NCBI GenBank assembly: GCA_964487545.1
Contig: CAZARI010000006.1
Coordinates: forward strand, 1-64,000
DNA length: 64,000 bases
Reading direction: 5' to 3'
Source of the DNA: SKUL01 sp964487545
GTDB taxonomy: Bacteria; Bacteroidota; Bacteroidia; Flavobacteriales_D; SKUL01
The first letter of the stretch is position 1; the number at the start of each line of letters is the position of its first letter. The notes under the pieces are model-generated. The model did no database searches. It was not told where the DNA came from and saw only the letters and a program-made list of their open reading frames with translations. The position numbers and the translations under genes are program-made. Shown here piece after piece: positions 62,593 through 64,000 of the stretch.

Positions 62593-62782
62593 TTATCATA
62601 AAATAATGTCGGCTTTTTGGCTGAGTGTTACCATTATCGGCTTGTTGGTGAGTGCCTGGTTTATTTATCAGGTGGGTTGGGATGCCGGGGCGGTATATCT
62701 CGTGTTTCCGTTTATGTCGGGAGTTATGTTCGTAATGCGTAAATTCATGCAGAAGCGAATCAACCGAAACAATAAGCACTAA
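62585..62782 (+). CDS. small two-helix membrane protein
   Basis: 65 aa from ATG 62585, overlapping the lptC stop by 8 nt. Two helices near 8-28 (MSAFWLSVTIIGLLVSAWFI) and 34-53 (AGAVYLVFPFMSGVMFVMRK), ending in a basic tail. No family recognised. The overlap and its position between lptC and the CorC-like gene support a real, co-translated gene, but a role is unknown. Confidence 0.65.
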   Translation: MNSYHKIMSAFWLSVTIIGLLVSAWFIYQVGWDAGAVYLVFPFMSGVMFVMRKFMQKRINRNNKH

Positions 62783-62790
62783 CCGGAAAA

Positions 62791-64000
62791 ATGGAAAGCC
62801 TGGTTATCGTCATTCTCATCGCGATTCTCTTTTCTGCTTTTTTCAGCGGAGTTGAAATCGCCTTCATATCGGCCAATAAGCTGCAAATTGAATTGGAGGT
62901 CAAAAAGGGAAGTTATTCGGCTCGGATTGTTTCGGGCTTCATGAAAAACCCTGGGCGTTTTATTAGTTCTATGTTGATCGGGAGCGGTGTGATGTTGGTG
63001 ATATACGGCATCACAATAAGCCATCTGATTGTTGAGGTTTTTAACCTTAGTCATTACACCCCAGTGGCACTTACCCTACTGATTCAGATTTTGTTGGCCA
63101 CACTGGTCATTCTGATCACCGGTGAGTTTCTGCCCAAGGCATTGTTTCGGCTCAACCCCAACCGGATGCTCACCATCTTTGCTTTTCCTTTGTTTGTGAT
63201 CTATTATGCTGTGCTTTATATTCCATCGCTGATTTTCACCACTACTTCAGATCTGTTTTTGAAGCTGTTTCGCATAGAAATTCCGCGTGATGAAATGGTA
63301 TTTGGCAGGGTTGATCTGGATGAGTATTTGCTTCGCCTCACTAACCAGGAGGCCCATGTGCAGCATGCCGATCACGAATTGGAAATCCTTCAGAACGCGC
63401 TTCACTTCAACAAAGTGAAAGCCCGCGATTGTATGATTCCTCGACCCGAAATCGAAGCCCTGGAAGTGAACGAACCCATTGAGAAATTGCGCCAAACGTT
63501 TATCGAAACCGGGTTTAGCAAGATTCTAATCTATCGTAATTCCATCGACAACATCATCGGGTATGTGCATTGCAATGAACTTTTTCAAAAACCCGAATCC
63601 ATTAAATCGGTGCTGCTTCCGGTAGCTATCGTTCCGGAAACCATGACTGCCCAAGAGGTGCTCGAACTTTTTATCAAGCAGCGCAAAGGACTTTCAGTGG
63701 TGGTTGACGAACACGGTGGAACTTCGGGAATTGTGACCATGGAAGATATCGTGGAGGAAATTTTTGGAGATATTGAAGACGAACACGATCAGGAATTGCT
63801 GATTGAAGAACAGATTTCTGATGTAGAGTTTAAGTTTTCTGCCCGCCTCGAAGTAGATTACATCAATCATAAATTCAATCTTGAAATCCCCGAAACCGGC
63901 GACTACGACACGCTGGCAGGCTTTATTATTAATTATACCGAGGACATTCCAAAACCCAACAGTCGGTTCCAGATTGGCGACTATCAAGTGGTCGTTCTAA
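62791..64000 (+). CDS. CorC/HlyC-family (CNNM-type) transporter with CBS pair, partial
   Basis: Open from ATG 62791 to the window end (403 codons, no stop), 8 nt after the preceding gene. An N-terminal CNNM/DUF21 membrane domain (about 1-150: FFSGVEIAFISANKL near 17-31, further helices near 55-75, 93-112, 120-145) is followed by two CBS domains (near 200-325, ARDCMIPRPEIEAL and KQRKGLSVVVDEHGGTSGIV) and then the CorC-HlyC domain (SARLEVDYINHKF, ETGDYDTLAGFIIN). Family members act in Mg2+/Co2+ efflux or tolerance; here the assignment is to family only. Confidence 0.92.
   Translation, partial: MESLVIVILIAILFSAFFSGVEIAFISANKLQIELEVKKGSYSARIVSGFMKNPGRFISSMLIGSGVMLVIYGITISHLIVEVFNLSHYTPVALTLLIQILLATLVILITGEFLPKALFRLNPNRMLTIFAFPLFVIYYAVLYIPSLIFTTTSDLFLKLFRIEIPRDEMVFGRVDLDEYLLRLTNQEAHVQHADHELEILQNALHFNKVKARDCMIPRPEIEALEVNEPIEKLRQTFIETGFSKILIYRNSIDNIIGYVHCNELFQKPESIKSVLLPVAIVPETMTAQEVLELFIKQRKGLSVVVDEHGGTSGIVTMEDIVEEIFGDIEDEHDQELLIEEQISDVEFKFSARLEVDYINHKFNLEIPETGDYDTLAGFIINYTEDIPKPNSRFQIGDYQVVVL

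Noticed and set aside
1..64000. CRISPR arrays, insertion sequences, phage genes, defence islands
   Set aside because: No short spaced direct repeats, transposase, integrase, terminal inverted repeats or recognised defence genes were found. The only long repeat is the surface-protein gene pair.

Overview
The window reads as a chromosome segment of a Bacteroidota bacterium, most likely a marine-type Flavobacteriales (Cryomorphaceae/Schleiferiaceae-like) organism. Evidence: large secreted proteins with the gliding-motility-associated C-terminal domain (type IX secretion, type B signal), a PorP/SprF partner, an S46 dipeptidyl-peptidase, a split methionine synthase, Bacteroidota-type promoters (TTG, about 20 nt, TAnnTTTG) and almost no Shine-Dalgarno sequences. 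The genus assignment is inference; no rRNA is present.

Layout. 1-8.3 kb: asnS on the minus strand, then a TetR regulator and a TolC/adaptor/RND efflux operon. 8.4-15.9 kb: a CysQ-type phosphatase, a 374-nt gap holding a degraded gene tail, then gmd-fcl (GDP-L-fucose synthesis), two related Wzi-like outer-membrane proteins and a WecA/MraY-type phosphoglycosyl transferase: a surface-polysaccharide block. 15.9-20.3 kb: heme O synthase, two cytochrome oxidase subunit III proteins, subunit IV, SCO1, DUF420 and a small CxxC membrane protein, the assembly and accessory half of a cytochrome oxidase locus without subunits I and II. 20.4-24.2 kb: a SAM riboswitch and terminator controlling methionine synthase encoded as two overlapping genes. 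24.2-29.1 kb: an OmpA-domain protein, a TolC plus HlyD/MacA-type adaptor pair, and tsaB. 29.1-32.9 kb (minus): a GT2-PAP2-GT39 envelope-glycosylation operon and an AlkD-like DNA glycosylase behind a structured leader with a terminator.

33-43 kb: an orphan histidine kinase, then three minus-strand genes for T9SS-secreted proteins with N-terminal choice-of-anchor-L domains. Two of them (918 aa each) are nucleotide-identical over the complete CDS, yet their flanks differ from the stop codon and from 2 nt before the start codon. 43-49 kb: M20 dipeptidase, LEA-2-like lipoprotein, a YyaL/SSP411-type thioredoxin-domain protein, a YD-repeat-like secreted protein and a type II NADH dehydrogenase. 49.4-57.5 kb: a 1368-aa SBBP-repeat T9SS protein translationally coupled to PorP/SprF, an S46 peptidase and a small secreted protein. 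57.6-64 kb: a zinc-ribbon methyltransferase, tRNA-Phe(GAA), and the run coaX, outer-membrane protein, TPR protein, lptC, small membrane protein, CorC/HlyC-family protein (cut by the window end).

No CRISPR array, insertion sequence, phage, defence island or wholly novel multi-gene system was seen. The most unusual signals are the CDS-exact identical gene pair, the structured terminator-bearing leader before the alkD-like gene, a set of genes whose GTG start lies 4-6 nt after the promoter -7 box (probable leaderless mRNAs), and the SAM-riboswitch terminator that ends a few bases before the metH start codon.
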